From Desulfuromusa sp. (GTDB taxonomy: Bacteria; Desulfobacterota; Desulfuromonadia; Desulfuromonadales; Geopsychrobacteraceae): a stretch of DNA of 10,374 bases. How positions within the stretch are numbered: position 1 is the stretch's first letter; each line of letters opens with the position of its first letter. Shown in pieces: positions 1 to 6,718 of this stretch. The notes under the pieces are model-generated. The model was not told where the DNA came from and did no database searches. It was given only the letters and a program-made list of their open reading frames with translations. The position numbers and the translations under genes are program-made. Location: the NCBI GenBank assembly GCA_021647765.1, contig JAKIUD010000090.1:1-10374 (forward strand), in the 5' to 3' direction.

Positions 1-72
1 CTCGTCAAGATGGGGAAACAGACTTTGCTGTACTGCTTCCATTAACCATGATACTTTATCCTTGAGCTTCAT
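1..72 (-). CDS. N-terminal fragment of an unidentified protein, possibly a transposase (runs off the left edge)
   Basis: Read on the minus strand, an ATG at 70-72 opens a frame that stays open to the window edge, giving 24 residues that begin MKLKDKVSWLMEAVQQSLFP. A strong Shine-Dalgarno (AGGAGGTG, plus-strand 76-83) lies three bases upstream of the ATG, which is why I accept so short a piece as a real gene start. The pattern of a charged start followed by VQxSLFPxLxE resembles the N-termini of some insertion-sequence transposases that I recall from Geobacter-like genomes, but 24 residues cannot settle it. It is divergent from the transglycosylase gene, and the 150-base gap between them must hold both promoters. 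Confidence 0.6.
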   Translation of the reverse strand, partial: MKLKDKVSWLMEAVQQSLFPHLDE

Positions 73-156
73 CAGCACCTCCTGATTATTGTTTTGCGTA
101 GTAACTCAATAATATCAGATAGTTGCTCTTGAAGCTCGACTTTTATACGATATCAG

Positions 157-186
157 AAAGTATATTCAGAAAAGTGTATATACTTT
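157..186. promoter_or_regulatory. 9-bp perfect inverted repeat in a divergent promoter region
   Basis: AAAGTATAT (157-165) and ATATACTTT (178-186) form a perfect inverted repeat with 12 bases between. A third, direct partial copy (AAAGTGTATA, 171-180) overlaps the spacer. It sits 38 bases before the transglycosylase ATG, where a dimeric regulator could bind. It could equally be an AT-rich promoter region or the outer part of a mobile element that includes the leftmost gene. No regulator gene is visible. Confidence 0.35.
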
Positions 187-223
187 TGCAAGAGGCTCAT
201 TCTGTTTTTGTTTGGGGAGAATT

Positions 224-1333
224 ATGTTCTTACGTTTATGGGTTTTAGGGTGGCTGTCGGCTAGTCTGTTGTTTAGTGGTTCAACGCTTGCTGCAGAGGG
301 AGAGGTGTCTCTCCCGCCGTTGGTAGAAAGCCTCCGTCTGGAACAGCCACTGACATTTTGTGGTGAGTCGGTTCCTCTGGCTGATCCAGATGTACGGGAG
401 CGGATGGAGAAGGAACTGCTGCTGTCTCTCTGGGATCGGGATCAGGCGGTTTTGTGGCTGAAGAGATCCACCCGTTATCTGCCTGTTATCGAAGCGATAC
501 TTTCCAAGGCAGGGCTGCCAGATGACTTGAAATATATTGCCTTGGCTGAAAGTGCCTTGCGGCCACATGTTGGCTCACCCAAGGGAGCTATTGGCTTCTG
601 GCAATTTTTGCCAGCAACCGGCCGACGTTATGGTTTGAGTATCAATGCTTCTATCGATCAGCGCAGAAGTCTGACCGCTTCGACTGAGGCCGCGGTGACT
701 TATTTTTCCAAACTTTACGAAAAATTTGGATCCTGGAGTTTGTCGGCAGCGGCGTTCAACATGGGGGAGGAGGGTCTGCGAGCGGAAATTCTGGCTCAGG
801 GAGTCAACAATTTCTACCGCCTCTATTTACCACTGGAAACCCAGCGTTACCTGTTCCGAATCCTTTCAGCCAAACTGATTCTGACCCGCCCTGAGCATTA
901 CGGATTTCACCTGCAAGCCGAGGATTATTATCCTCCGATCAGATTTACCAGCGTTGAATTGACCTGCTACGAGGAAACCAGCCTGACGGTGGTGGCGCAG
1001 GCGGCACAGACTGATTTCAAGCGGATCAAGGATTTGAACCCGGAGTTGCGCGGTCATTATCTGGCGGCGGGAACCCACACATTGGCTGTCCCCGAAAATA
1101 CGCCTCCAGACTTTCAGGAGCGTTTCAACCAAATTCATCAGGAATGGAGTCAGCAAAGACGGGAGCGTATCTATATCGTTCAATCCGGTGACAACCTTTC
1201 GACCATTGCCGAACAATTCCGCGTCCCCCTGGCCGCAATTCTGATCTGGAACCGGATTGACATCAGCGGGCCGCTTCACCCCGGTGATCGTCTGATTATC
1301 TTCCCGGCTGAAAGGCTTACTGATAGTCCCTGA
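224..1333 (+). CDS. Exported lytic transglycosylase (MltD-like, SLT domain plus LysM)
   Basis: This is a 369-residue periplasmic murein-cleaving enzyme. Family-1 lytic transglycosylases cut the MurNAc-GlcNAc bond with formation of 1,6-anhydro-MurNAc. Residues 1-23 are a signal peptide (hydrophobic core 5-19, likely cut near STLA/AE). The SLT domain spans about 85-215: the expected catalytic Glu is E109 in LAESAL, followed by GAIGFWQF (121-128) and AAAFNMGE (175-182). A degenerate LysM-like stretch lies around 248-292, and a clear LysM (VQSGDNLSTIAEQF to HPGDRLIIF) around 316-361, for binding glycan. The architecture and length resemble MltD, but no lipobox is seen. The ATG at 224 is chosen because GGGGAGA (214-220) is its Shine-Dalgarno. 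An in-frame TTG at 212 would place that site inside the gene. It is a single-gene unit closed by a terminator. Confidence 0.93.
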   Translation: MFLRLWVLGWLSASLLFSGSTLAAEGEVSLPPLVESLRLEQPLTFCGESVPLADPDVRERMEKELLLSLWDRDQAVLWLKRSTRYLPVIEAILSKAGLPDDLKYIALAESALRPHVGSPKGAIGFWQFLPATGRRYGLSINASIDQRRSLTASTEAAVTYFSKLYEKFGSWSLSAAAFNMGEEGLRAEILAQGVNNFYRLYLPLETQRYLFRILSAKLILTRPEHYGFHLQAEDYYPPIRFTSVELTCYEETSLTVVAQAAQTDFKRIKDLNPELRGHYLAAGTHTLAVPENTPPDFQERFNQIHQEWSQQRRERIYIVQSGDNLSTIAEQFRVPLAAILIWNRIDISGPLHPGDRLIIFPAERLTDSP

Positions 1334-1362
1334 GATCAGTTTTTCCTCTATCACGCCTTAAC

Positions 1363-1397
1363 AAAAAAACGCCCCCGAAAATTTCCAGGGCGTTTTT
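1363..1397 (+). terminator. Rho-independent terminator of the transglycosylase gene
   Basis: AAAAACGCCC (1365-1374) pairs perfectly with GGGCGTTTTT (1388-1397), followed within a few bases by a further run of six T (1401-1406). It starts about 30 bases after the TGA at 1331-1333. The A-tract on the left arm means it could also stop transcription from the other side. Confidence 0.9.
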
Positions 1398-1670
1398 AAC
1401 TTTTTTGTGTGTGGACTCCCATCAAAGGAGTCAAATTCGGATCACCTTGCCGCTGCGATCCAAATATTATCAACTTTTATTGTAATAGGCTTTTTCGTGA
1501 GGAGTATAAGGGTTCAGAGACTGGCATAATGTCTTCCTCCTTTGTGTTCGAGATGTTTTAATTCATAGCACAAAAGTTGGGGGTGTCGAACCGAAGATTG
1601 TAAATTTATTGACGATATCTCCTGAGTTGTTTTTTTTGAGAGGATACAGTCACTGTAAGGGAGTTCGACC
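1398..1670. other. Intergenic stretch with two small hairpins; no gene seen
   Basis: After the terminator I see GACTCC/GGAGTC (1414-1419 and 1427-1432), and then a GGATC/GATCC pair around 1439-1461. The stretch has many stops in all frames. The promoter of the following dehydrogenase must lie here. TATAAG (1506-1511) and CATAAT (1525-1530) are possible -10 boxes, but neither has a convincing -35 partner at normal spacing. AAGGGAG (1657-1663) is the Shine-Dalgarno of the next gene. Confidence 0.4.
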
Positions 1671-2465
1671 ATGAATGACTTCACCGGCAAAACAATCTGG
1701 ATCACTGGTGCCTCATCGGGCATTGGTGCCGCTCTGGCAAGCGCACTGTCCACCCGAGGAGCCCGACTGATTCTCTCTGCGCGTTCCGCCGATAAATTGG
1801 AATCTGTACGCCAGAGTTGCAATACAGTCGATGACCATCTCTGCCTGGTTATGGATCTTGCCGACCAGGCTTCAATCGAGGCCGCCTGGAACCATTTGTT
1901 GGAAATACCGCGCGAGGTGGACATTCTGATCAACAATGCGGGGATGACTCAGCGAGCCCTGGTGAGGGAGACCCGCATGGAGGTCTACCGGTTGCTGCTG
2001 GAGGTCAATTTTATGGCGGCGGTCGATCTGACGAAAAAGGTTCTGCCTGGCATGCTCAAACGGGGTGCTGGTCAAATCGTTGCCGTCAGTAGCGTGATGG
2101 GTAAGTTTTCTTCTCCACAACGTTCCGGCTACGCTGCCGCCAAACATGCTCTACAGGGTTTCATGGATTCTCTGCGCGCCGAGGTACACGCCGCTGGCAT
2201 CCGGGTGCTGGTTGCCTCGCCCGGCTTTGTCAACACCGATGTTTCGCGCAATGCCCTGCGCGGTGATGGCACCCTCCACAACAAGATGGATCCATCTCAG
2301 GCAGCGGCGATCTCCGCTGAAAGCTGTGCCGAGCAGATTATCACCGCCATAGGTAAAGGTCGCGATGAAGTTTTCCCCGGCGGTAAAGAGCGCATCGGTC
2401 TGCTTTTGAACCGGCTCTCGCCAGCTCTACTGCGGCGGGTGATGCGTAAGGTGCGGGTGGACTGA
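1671..2465 (+). CDS. Short-chain dehydrogenase/reductase (classical SDR, DHRS7-like)
   Basis: The gene encodes 264 residues, a typical length for a classical SDR, an NAD(P)(H)-dependent oxidoreductase of alcohols and ketones with a Rossmann fold. The nucleotide-binding TGASSGIG is at 12-19 and NNAG at 88-91. The catalytic tetrad is complete: N113, S141, Y154 and K158 (YAAAK). An Arg at 38 after the second strand (SARSADKL) suggests NADP(H) preference, which is inference. The PGFVNTDV segment and the C-terminal helix with basic residues (LLRRVMRKVRVD) resemble DHRS7/YqjQ-type SDRs, some of which are membrane-associated. The substrate cannot be told from the sequence. The start is supported by AAGGGAG seven bases upstream of the ATG. 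It appears monocistronic or followed only by the doubtful small ORF. Confidence 0.93.
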   Translation: MNDFTGKTIWITGASSGIGAALASALSTRGARLILSARSADKLESVRQSCNTVDDHLCLVMDLADQASIEAAWNHLLEIPREVDILINNAGMTQRALVRETRMEVYRLLLEVNFMAAVDLTKKVLPGMLKRGAGQIVAVSSVMGKFSSPQRSGYAAAKHALQGFMDSLRAEVHAAGIRVLVASPGFVNTDVSRNALRGDGTLHNKMDPSQAAAISAESCAEQIITAIGKGRDEVFPGGKERIGLLLNRLSPALLRRVMRKVRVD

Positions 2466-2501
2466 GACCTCATCATTGGAATCAGGGTATGCTTCTTATC
2501 G

Positions 2502-2723
2502 GTGAGAGATTATGCCATCGTCGTATCGATACTCAAAATTGGATTGGTCGTAATTATTCTGTTCGCTACCATGCTCTATTTCAGGCAGAACGGGATGATT
2601 TTCCTGGGAGCAAAGCTGTCATCAAGCAGCCTCAAGGAGCTTCTCATCCGCTTTCCCTTCAGTGGTTCTGGGATGCCATCGATGATTCTATGGGAATCTG
2701 ACACCTGTGCGCAAAATCAATAG
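2502..2723 (+). CDS. Doubtful small single-pass membrane protein, possibly a decayed gene
   Basis: A GTG start gives 73 residues. Residues about 5-26 (IVVSILKIGLVVIILFATML) form one convincing membrane segment, followed by YFRQNGMIFLG and a Ser-rich tail without recognisable domains. The hydrophobic start followed by a 'QNxMIFL' stretch reminds me of the N-terminal anchor of some alpha/beta hydrolases (YfhR/ABHD type), so this may be the remnant of such a gene after a frameshift or deletion. An overlapping frame from ATG 2489 (70 residues) has no membrane segment and looks less like protein. No good Shine-Dalgarno is present for either start: AGGG at 2485-2488 is far from the GTG. It lies 36 bases after the dehydrogenase stop, so transcription from there is likely. 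Confidence 0.3.
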   Translation: MRDYAIVVSILKIGLVVIILFATMLYFRQNGMIFLGAKLSSSSLKELLIRFPFSGSGMPSMILWESDTCAQNQ

Positions 2724-2766
2724 TTTTTACAAGGTCTGACTATTCCTCTTTGATGTCCTCTTACAG

Positions 2767-2795
2767 TTGCTGGTAGATGCGCCTTGTGGCATAAT
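2767..2795 (+). promoter_or_regulatory. Sigma-70-type promoter for the YfaZ-like gene
   Basis: TTGCTG (2767-2772, four of six bases of the -35 consensus) and CATAAT (2790-2795, five of six of the -10 consensus) are separated by exactly 17 bases. Transcription would start near 2802, giving an approximately 35-base leader ending in GAGGAG (2824-2829) before the ATG at 2836. Confidence 0.6.
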
Positions 2796-2835
2796 CTCCG
2801 GTGTTTGTAACTTATTTATTCTTGAGGAGTTTTTT

Positions 2836-3405
2836 ATGTCTCTGCGTATTCTACTGATCATGTTTTTCTGCCTGACGGCAACAATTGCTGTTGCTGACTC
2901 TGTCGATATTGGCTTTAACGACGAAAGTTTCCAGCTTGGCTACGAGCATCCACTGACTCCTGATAATTATGGCGCGGCAGTGGCTAACGGCCGTTTTCTC
3001 TATAACGGTGACGAAGAAACCAGACTTGGCAGCCTCGGTCTTGATTTCGTCGGCAACCCTGGTAATGTGCCCGGCCTCGGTCTGGGTGTCGGAACCAAAT
3101 TTTATGCCGGCAGCACTGATCCCGACACCGATTTTGTCAATCTCGCCATCGGTCTGCGTGGCAGTTATATTTTGCCTCAACTGCAGGGTTTGGGGGTTGC
3201 CGGGCATCTCTACTATGCGCCGAAGGTTTTTTCCTTTCAAGATTCCGAGCGTCTGCTGGAAAGCGGAGTGCGATTGACCTACGCGGTGCTGCCCAAAGCC
3301 AGGCTTTACATCGGTTATCAGAACATTCGTCTCGATATTGAGCACCGGGATGACAGTCGTACCATTGATAATTCTGTGCGTATTGGCTTTGTCGGTTCTT
3401 TTTGA
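2836..3405 (+). CDS. YfaZ-like outer-membrane beta-barrel protein
   Basis: The gene encodes 189 residues starting at the ATG preceded by GAGGAG (2824-2829). A longer in-frame start (TTG 2767) lies in the -35 box and is rejected. Residues 1-20 are a signal peptide (IATIAVA/DS region). The mature part is a run of short amphipathic beta-strands separated by Gly/Asp-rich turns, for example LGSLGLDF, GLGLGVGTKFY, LAIGLRGSYI, GVAGHLYYAP, SGVRLTYAVL, ARLYIGYQNI and NSVRIGFVGSF. The last residue is Phe, the usual outer-membrane insertion signal. This matches what I know of the YfaZ family, small barrels of unknown function. The gene stands alone behind its own promoter, and its partner or role cannot be inferred from the neighbours. 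Confidence 0.75.
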   Translation: MSLRILLIMFFCLTATIAVADSVDIGFNDESFQLGYEHPLTPDNYGAAVANGRFLYNGDEETRLGSLGLDFVGNPGNVPGLGLGVGTKFYAGSTDPDTDFVNLAIGLRGSYILPQLQGLGVAGHLYYAPKVFSFQDSERLLESGVRLTYAVLPKARLYIGYQNIRLDIEHRDDSRTIDNSVRIGFVGSF

Positions 3406-3570
3406 GGTTGTCGCTTAGGTTGTAATAATTGATGTTGAACTCGGAGGATTTCGGGGGCAGTTTAGTTAATGGCTGTTCCCAAGTTTCCCTCCCCCCTTTT
3501 CCTCGGGGTAATAACCTGAAAATCCGAGAATCGGTATTATGTCCCGAATGGCAGTAATTCCCAGCAAAAA
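3406..3570. other. Convergent intergenic stretch, no gene seen
   Basis: This is the part of the gap between two converging genes that precedes the palindromic element. Frames on both strands are short. It has a pyrimidine-rich stretch (CCCTCCCCCCTTTTCC, 3486-3501), a small CCGA/TCGG hairpin (3524-3535), and a loose relative of the following palindrome: GGGGGCAG (3453-3460) faces CTGTTCCC (3473-3480) with two mismatches in eight. No clear U-tract terminator for either gene was found. Confidence 0.4.
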
Positions 3571-3682
3571 CGGGACTGTCCCCGCATGGGGGCTGTCCCA
3601 GGTTTTTGCGGCGCAAACCGCCACAGTTCTTCGTAGTTCGTAAACTTCGGGACAGCCCCCGATGGAGCTGGGGACAGTCCCG
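3571..3682. repeat. 112-bp nested palindromic repeat of the GGGACTGTCCC type (REP-like)
   Basis: Two perfect 12-bp inverted repeats are nested. GGGACTGTCCCC (3572-3583) pairs with GGGGACAGTCCC (3670-3681), and inside it GGGGGCTGTCCC (3588-3599) pairs with GGGACAGCCCCC (3649-3660). Each arm is itself almost a palindrome, so both short hairpins and one long one are possible. The core holds a further small pair, GGTTT (3601-3605) with AAACC (3615-3619). I recall GGGACTGTCCC motifs as common extragenic repeats in Geobacter-like genomes, sometimes beside REP-associated tyrosine transposases. None is present here. It sits between two converging genes and could also end both transcripts. Confidence 0.8.
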
Positions 3683-3740
3683 AGATTACTACAAAATTGC
3701 TTAAGCTAGCGCCCGTCAGGTGCATGTTGATATTCCCCAG

Positions 3741-4574
3741 CTATTGCAACTCTTCTGGTTGTGGTGGCTGGTAGGCGCTGTACTTTTCCCGTCGCCAGCG
3801 GAACGGCAGGTCGATAATCGTACCGGGTTGTTTGATCTGATAGAGTGCCCGCAAGGCTTCCAGTACGATTGCGCGCTGTTGCTTAGGGTTGCCTGGCTCA
3901 CCGAGTGGATGCCCGAAGGGCCAGTGCAGAAAGACGGTGCGCGGCGGCTTGACCTTCTCAGAGTAGTCCCTGACGATTGAAATCCCGATGGTGGCAATCC
4001 CGGCCCGTTCGATTTCTCTCTGTATCAATCCCACGGATTGATTGCAGATCCCTCAGGCCGGGGTCAAAAGAACCAAGTCGACCTGGTCAGCTTTGAGTCT
4101 TGTGGCAACGTCTCTCGCGGTCTTTTTGACTAGTGTGTCGATATGTCGGCCATCGATATGTCCCATGAAGGCATAATGTGTCTGTGCCAGGCTGCCGAGC
4201 ACGCCTTCGCTGACCAGTTCGCGCAATCGTTCCAGAGGAACGATGATGTTTGGATCCTTGCGGGCGTCACTGTGATCGTAATAGTCATGGGTGATCTGAA
4301 AGTCATTAAACAGTCTTTCTCCGTCGAGAATCCGGTAACTTGGGTCGCCGTCACCATCACTCATGTCGAACGGCGGCTGGCTCTGGTGATGAATTCCCGA
4401 AGTAGTCACCACTGCCAGCTTGGCTTGCCGCAACGGTTTGGCCGGTTTTATCCAAGGGATATCCCCAGCAGTCTCCAAAGGCTTGTAGGCGTTGACAAAA
4501 CGCTGTGCCAATGCCGGAAAACGGGTGATCAAACGGGCCAGAGTTCGGTTTTTCAGTCGTGCAAAGCTACTCAT
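3741..4574 (-). CDS. Selenocysteine-containing GrdB-family protein (glycine/sarcosine/betaine reductase selenoprotein B-like), TGA at 4053-4055 read as Sec
   Basis: This is one frame of 278 codons (277 residues) with a single internal TGA (4053-4055) and a TAG stop. Both sides of the TGA are in the same frame and read as one protein: VDLVLLTPA-U174-GICNQSVGLIQREIERAG. The U174-G-I-C177 redox motif and the following IGIS, PPRTVFLHWPFGHPLGEPGN and KQQRAIVLEAL segments are characteristic of the glycine/betaine/sarcosine/proline reductase selenoprotein B family. In that family the Sec attacks the substrate in a thiol-type reductive reaction. At 277 residues it is much shorter than true GrdB (about 430), and no grdA, grdC or thioredoxin gene is adjacent, so it is probably a stand-alone relative of unknown substrate. 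The ATG at 4572-4574 has AAGAGGT (4579-4585) upstream. It is the second gene after a rhodanese, with a 43-base gap. No signal peptide, hence cytoplasmic. Confidence 0.9.
4020..4047 (-). promoter_or_regulatory. Bacterial SECIS element of the GrdB-like gene
   Basis: Directly after the TGA on the minus strand, a perfect 8-bp stem ATCAATCC (4042-4035) / GGATTGAT (4031-4024) is capped by the triloop GTG (4034-4032). Below it, CTG (4047-4045) pairs with CAG (4022-4020) across a small internal bulge. The loop begins 19 bases after the TGA. Known bacterial SECIS elements have a short loop with a G at its start, placed roughly 16-37 bases downstream of the UGA and bound by SelB. This fits on all counts. 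Confidence 0.85.
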
Positions 4575-4617
4575 TTTTACCTCTTTTCAAGAAAAATCTC
4601 TGTCACAGGTTGTGGAT

Positions 4618-5544
4618 CTAATCCATGCTGACCCGGATCGGGTTCTCCAGCCGCCCCGCTGCGTTGATGATCGGCAGGGTCGCATTGTTTGCCCACTCGA
4701 TCCAAGAGCCATCGTAGTTTCTAACCCGCTCATAGCCCAGACCGAGCAGCACCAGGGTGGCATAGGAAGAACGGATTCCGGTCTGGCAATGGGCGACGAT
4801 TTCTTTATCAGGAGTCAGCCCATAAGCCTGCAGCTGGGCGACAATCTCTTCGCGACTCTTCAATATTTTAACACCATTGACCTCGGTTTGTAAGTTGCTC
4901 CAGTTGAAATGTACCGCCCCGGGGATATGGCCGCCTCTATTGGCTCGGACATCGGTGCCTGCAAACTCCGCATCACTGCGTGTATCCCAGACGAGTACAC
5001 CGGGATTCCCTAGCCGGGTATAGATGTAATCGGCATCGGCTCGCGCTTCAAGATAATCGCCGTCGGCAGCCAGCGTATATTTACTCGGCTGTGGTTTGCT
5101 GCTTGGCAGCAAGCTGGTGTCACGATCTTCGGCGACCCACTTGTTATAGCCACCATCGAGGACATAGGAATTTTTATGACCATGGTAACGCAAGGTCCAG
5201 ACGAAGCGGGCGGCATAGGGGTTATCATCTTCGGCGTAAATGACCAAGGGGGTCTCCGACGTTGCCCCGAGCCGACTCAGCAGAGCAGTAATCGCGGCGC
5301 TACTCGGCACCAGGCTCTTTACTTGATTGCGGGTCGCTAGAAATGCATCCCGCTCAACGTGCTGGGCACCCGCGACATGTCCAAGCCGGTAGAAGAGGCT
5401 CTTACGGACATCGACAACTATGACCTGATCGCGGTTGTCGGCTAACCAGTTGGTGCTGACAAAATAGTCGCCAAGCGCGGCATAACCTGTGCCGGGCAAA
5501 GCAAACAGAATAAACACCACCAAGATCTGCGTGAAACATTTCAT
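4618..5544 (-). CDS. Exported two-domain rhodanese-type sulfurtransferase
   Basis: The gene encodes 308 residues, the size of a tandem-domain rhodanese, which transfers a sulfane sulfur (or, in some enzymes, selenium) through an active-site cysteine persulfide. Residues 1-22 are a signal peptide (hydrophobic 7-17, cut near GYA/AL), so it acts in the periplasm. The N-terminal domain (about 27-145; VVDVRKSLFYRLGHVAGAQH, LDGGYNKW) has no Cys at the loop position (IYAEDDNPYA, about 102-111) and is presumably structural. The C-terminal domain (about 160-295; VWDTRSDAEF, GGHIPGAVHFNW, YDGSWIEW) has the catalytic C253 in HCQTGIRSS. GGAGA (5551-5555) precedes the ATG. A good promoter lies upstream. 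The stop is 43 bases before the selenoprotein gene, so the two are probably co-transcribed. Confidence 0.93.
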   Translation of the reverse strand: MKCFTQILVVFILFALPGTGYAALGDYFVSTNWLADNRDQVIVVDVRKSLFYRLGHVAGAQHVERDAFLATRNQVKSLVPSSAAITALLSRLGATSETPLVIYAEDDNPYAARFVWTLRYHGHKNSYVLDGGYNKWVAEDRDTSLLPSSKPQPSKYTLAADGDYLEARADADYIYTRLGNPGVLVWDTRSDAEFAGTDVRANRGGHIPGAVHFNWSNLQTEVNGVKILKSREEIVAQLQAYGLTPDKEIVAHCQTGIRSSYATLVLLGLGYERVRNYDGSWIEWANNATLPIINAAGRLENPIRVSMD

Positions 5545-5576
5545 AATTTATCTCCATTCTTGAGTAATTTTATCGA

Positions 5577-5605
5577 GATATACTTTGATTAAACTGTCAT
5601 GTCAA
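5577..5605 (-). promoter_or_regulatory. Sigma-70-type promoter of the rhodanese-selenoprotein unit
   Basis: Read on the minus strand, a perfect -35 box TTGACA (5605-5600) is followed, after exactly 17 bases, by TATATC (5582-5577) as a -10 box. The start would be near 5570, about 26 bases before the ATG at 5544. The surrounding 5560-5640 is strongly AT-rich, as expected of a promoter. Confidence 0.7.
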
Positions 5606-5728
5606 GTAGTAATTTAAGTTTTAATAAAATACGTTAAACAGAAGTAGAATATTTGAACTAAAAGAAGAGATGAATTCACCGAGATTTGAGTTGGCTTAGA
5701 CTTCCTGGTGGAAAAAGCAGCCAGGGAC

Positions 5729-5905
5729 TCACTTTGTTTTGTCCTCACAAAAAAACACGTAACCCCTGGCGCTTGAAGACCGGTTTTTTTTATTGAGCCA
5801 GACACCGTCCAGATTGAGGGTGGTGCAGAGTTTATCGCTGCGCAGGTGACCGTTCGGGTCAAGATCTGACCAGCGTACCTGGATATGCAGTTTAAAGGAT
5901 TCCAT
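5729..5905 (-). pseudogene. Truncated hotdog-fold acyl-CoA thioesterase (N-terminal remnant)
   Basis: The ATG at 5903-5905, with GGAAGGAA (5918-5911) upstream, begins MESFKLHIQVRWSDLDPNGH, followed by LR. This is the first strand and the catalytic-Asp motif (D-x-N-G-H) of 4-hydroxybenzoyl-CoA thioesterase-like hotdog proteins. A complete family member has about 130-150 residues. Here the match ends at residue 22, and the next 36 residues, up to a TGA, do not look like the family, which normally continues with H-x-x-Y-x-x-Y. The central hotdog helix and dimer strands are missing, so the product should be inactive. The break could be a deletion that joined unrelated DNA, which contains an A8 run (minus strand, about 5785-5792). 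It lies 43 bases after the spermidine-synthase-like gene and was probably once in its operon. Confidence 0.65.
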
Positions 5906-5948
5906 CTCTATTCCTTCCAATCGTGGGGTTGCCAGAGGAGACAATAAA

Positions 5949-6653
5949 TCAAGCCTCCCGTTCAGCAAGCCAGATGGCATGCAGATCCCCTTTATTCTGA
6001 TGTTCTCGAACCCGAACTTGCTTCACCTTGTAACCGATCTTTTGCAGGCGGTGCATAAACTCACGATCGGGGCCAGCTGACCAGATAGCGAGTATCCCCT
6101 TCGGGCGCAGTGCGCGGTAGGCTTCGGTTAGGCCATCGGTGGTGTAGAGCCAGTTATTTTTTTTGCGGGTGATCGCATGAGGACCATTATCAACATCGAG
6201 CAGAATTGCATCATAGGCTTGACGTTGCTCGCGTAGAACCTTGGCGACATCACCAACCCGAATCTGAGTGCGGGGATCATGCAGCGGATTGCCTGCGTAT
6301 TTGCCAAGAGTGCCCTGATTCCATTCCACCAGCCCCGGCACCAACTCAGCCACGACCACTTCGGCAGTGTCATCAAGGCAGCGTAGTGCCGCAGCCAGGG
6401 TAAAACCCATGCCAAGACCACCAATCAATACTCGGGGCTGGTTACGATCGACAATTTTGCGGCATGGCAATTCGGCCAGTGCTTCCTCAGATTGGTGTGC
6501 CCAGGTGCTCATCAGGACGCCACCACCGAGGATACTGATGGAAAATTCTCCATTGCGCTGGTAGAGCTGCAGCTCGGTTCCTTGTCCCGGGATTGATGCC
6601 GTATCGATCAATTCCCAGGAATTTTTTGTGTTGCATGAACGGTTTGAGGACAT
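5949..6653 (-). CDS. Spermidine-synthase-like (class I methyltransferase fold) protein
   Basis: The gene encodes 234 residues from the ATG at 6651-6653. An in-frame GTG two codons earlier overlaps the Shine-Dalgarno AGGTG and is less likely. The fold is the SAM/decarboxy-SAM-binding Rossmann type. Motif I is VLIGGLGMGFTLAAAL (GGLGMG at 78-83), the acidic end of strand 2 is VVVAELVP (E103), GDVAKVL is at 134-140 and ILLDVDNGP at 150-158. A following YTTDGLTEAYRALRPKGILAIWSAGPD stretch is typical of spermidine synthase (SpeE) relatives. It lacks the usual N-terminal beta-domain of true SpeE and is shorter than the usual 280-300 residues, so polyamine synthesis is doubtful. It could be a methyltransferase or an aminopropyltransferase-fold protein of other function. 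A thioesterase remnant follows. Confidence 0.85.
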   Translation of the reverse strand: MSSNRSCNTKNSWELIDTASIPGQGTELQLYQRNGEFSISILGGGVLMSTWAHQSEEALAELPCRKIVDRNQPRVLIGGLGMGFTLAAALRCLDDTAEVVVAELVPGLVEWNQGTLGKYAGNPLHDPRTQIRVGDVAKVLREQRQAYDAILLDVDNGPHAITRKKNNWLYTTDGLTEAYRALRPKGILAIWSAGPDREFMHRLQKIGYKVKQVRVREHQNKGDLHAIWLAEREA

Positions 6654-6718
6654 AATCACCTGCTTTTGTGGAAGATTGGAGTGTTATATCAGCAACCGTA
6701 GACTTTAGTATAGACACC

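Noticed and set aside
1435..1470. Minus-strand fragment reading LDRSGKVIRI then stop, like the end of a protein
   Set aside because: A stop occurs one codon upstream of it in the same frame. Only about eleven codons are open, and the stretch is better explained as hairpin-forming intergenic DNA.
2489..2701. 70-residue ORF from ATG 2489 overlapping the small membrane ORF
   Set aside because: It has no hydrophobic segment, domain or ribosome site. The overlapping frame with a membrane helix is the better candidate.
3741..4034. Separate 97-residue gene starting at GTG 4032-4034
   Set aside because: The start lies in the SECIS loop with no Shine-Dalgarno, and the protein is the in-frame continuation of the upstream frame across a TGA.
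5692..5731. A third selenocysteine at the TGA (5729-5731) ending the thioesterase remnant
   Set aside because: A stop follows after only about a dozen codons, the sequence does not match the family on either side of the TGA, and the possible hairpin (CCTGG/CCAGG) is weak with a large T-rich loop.
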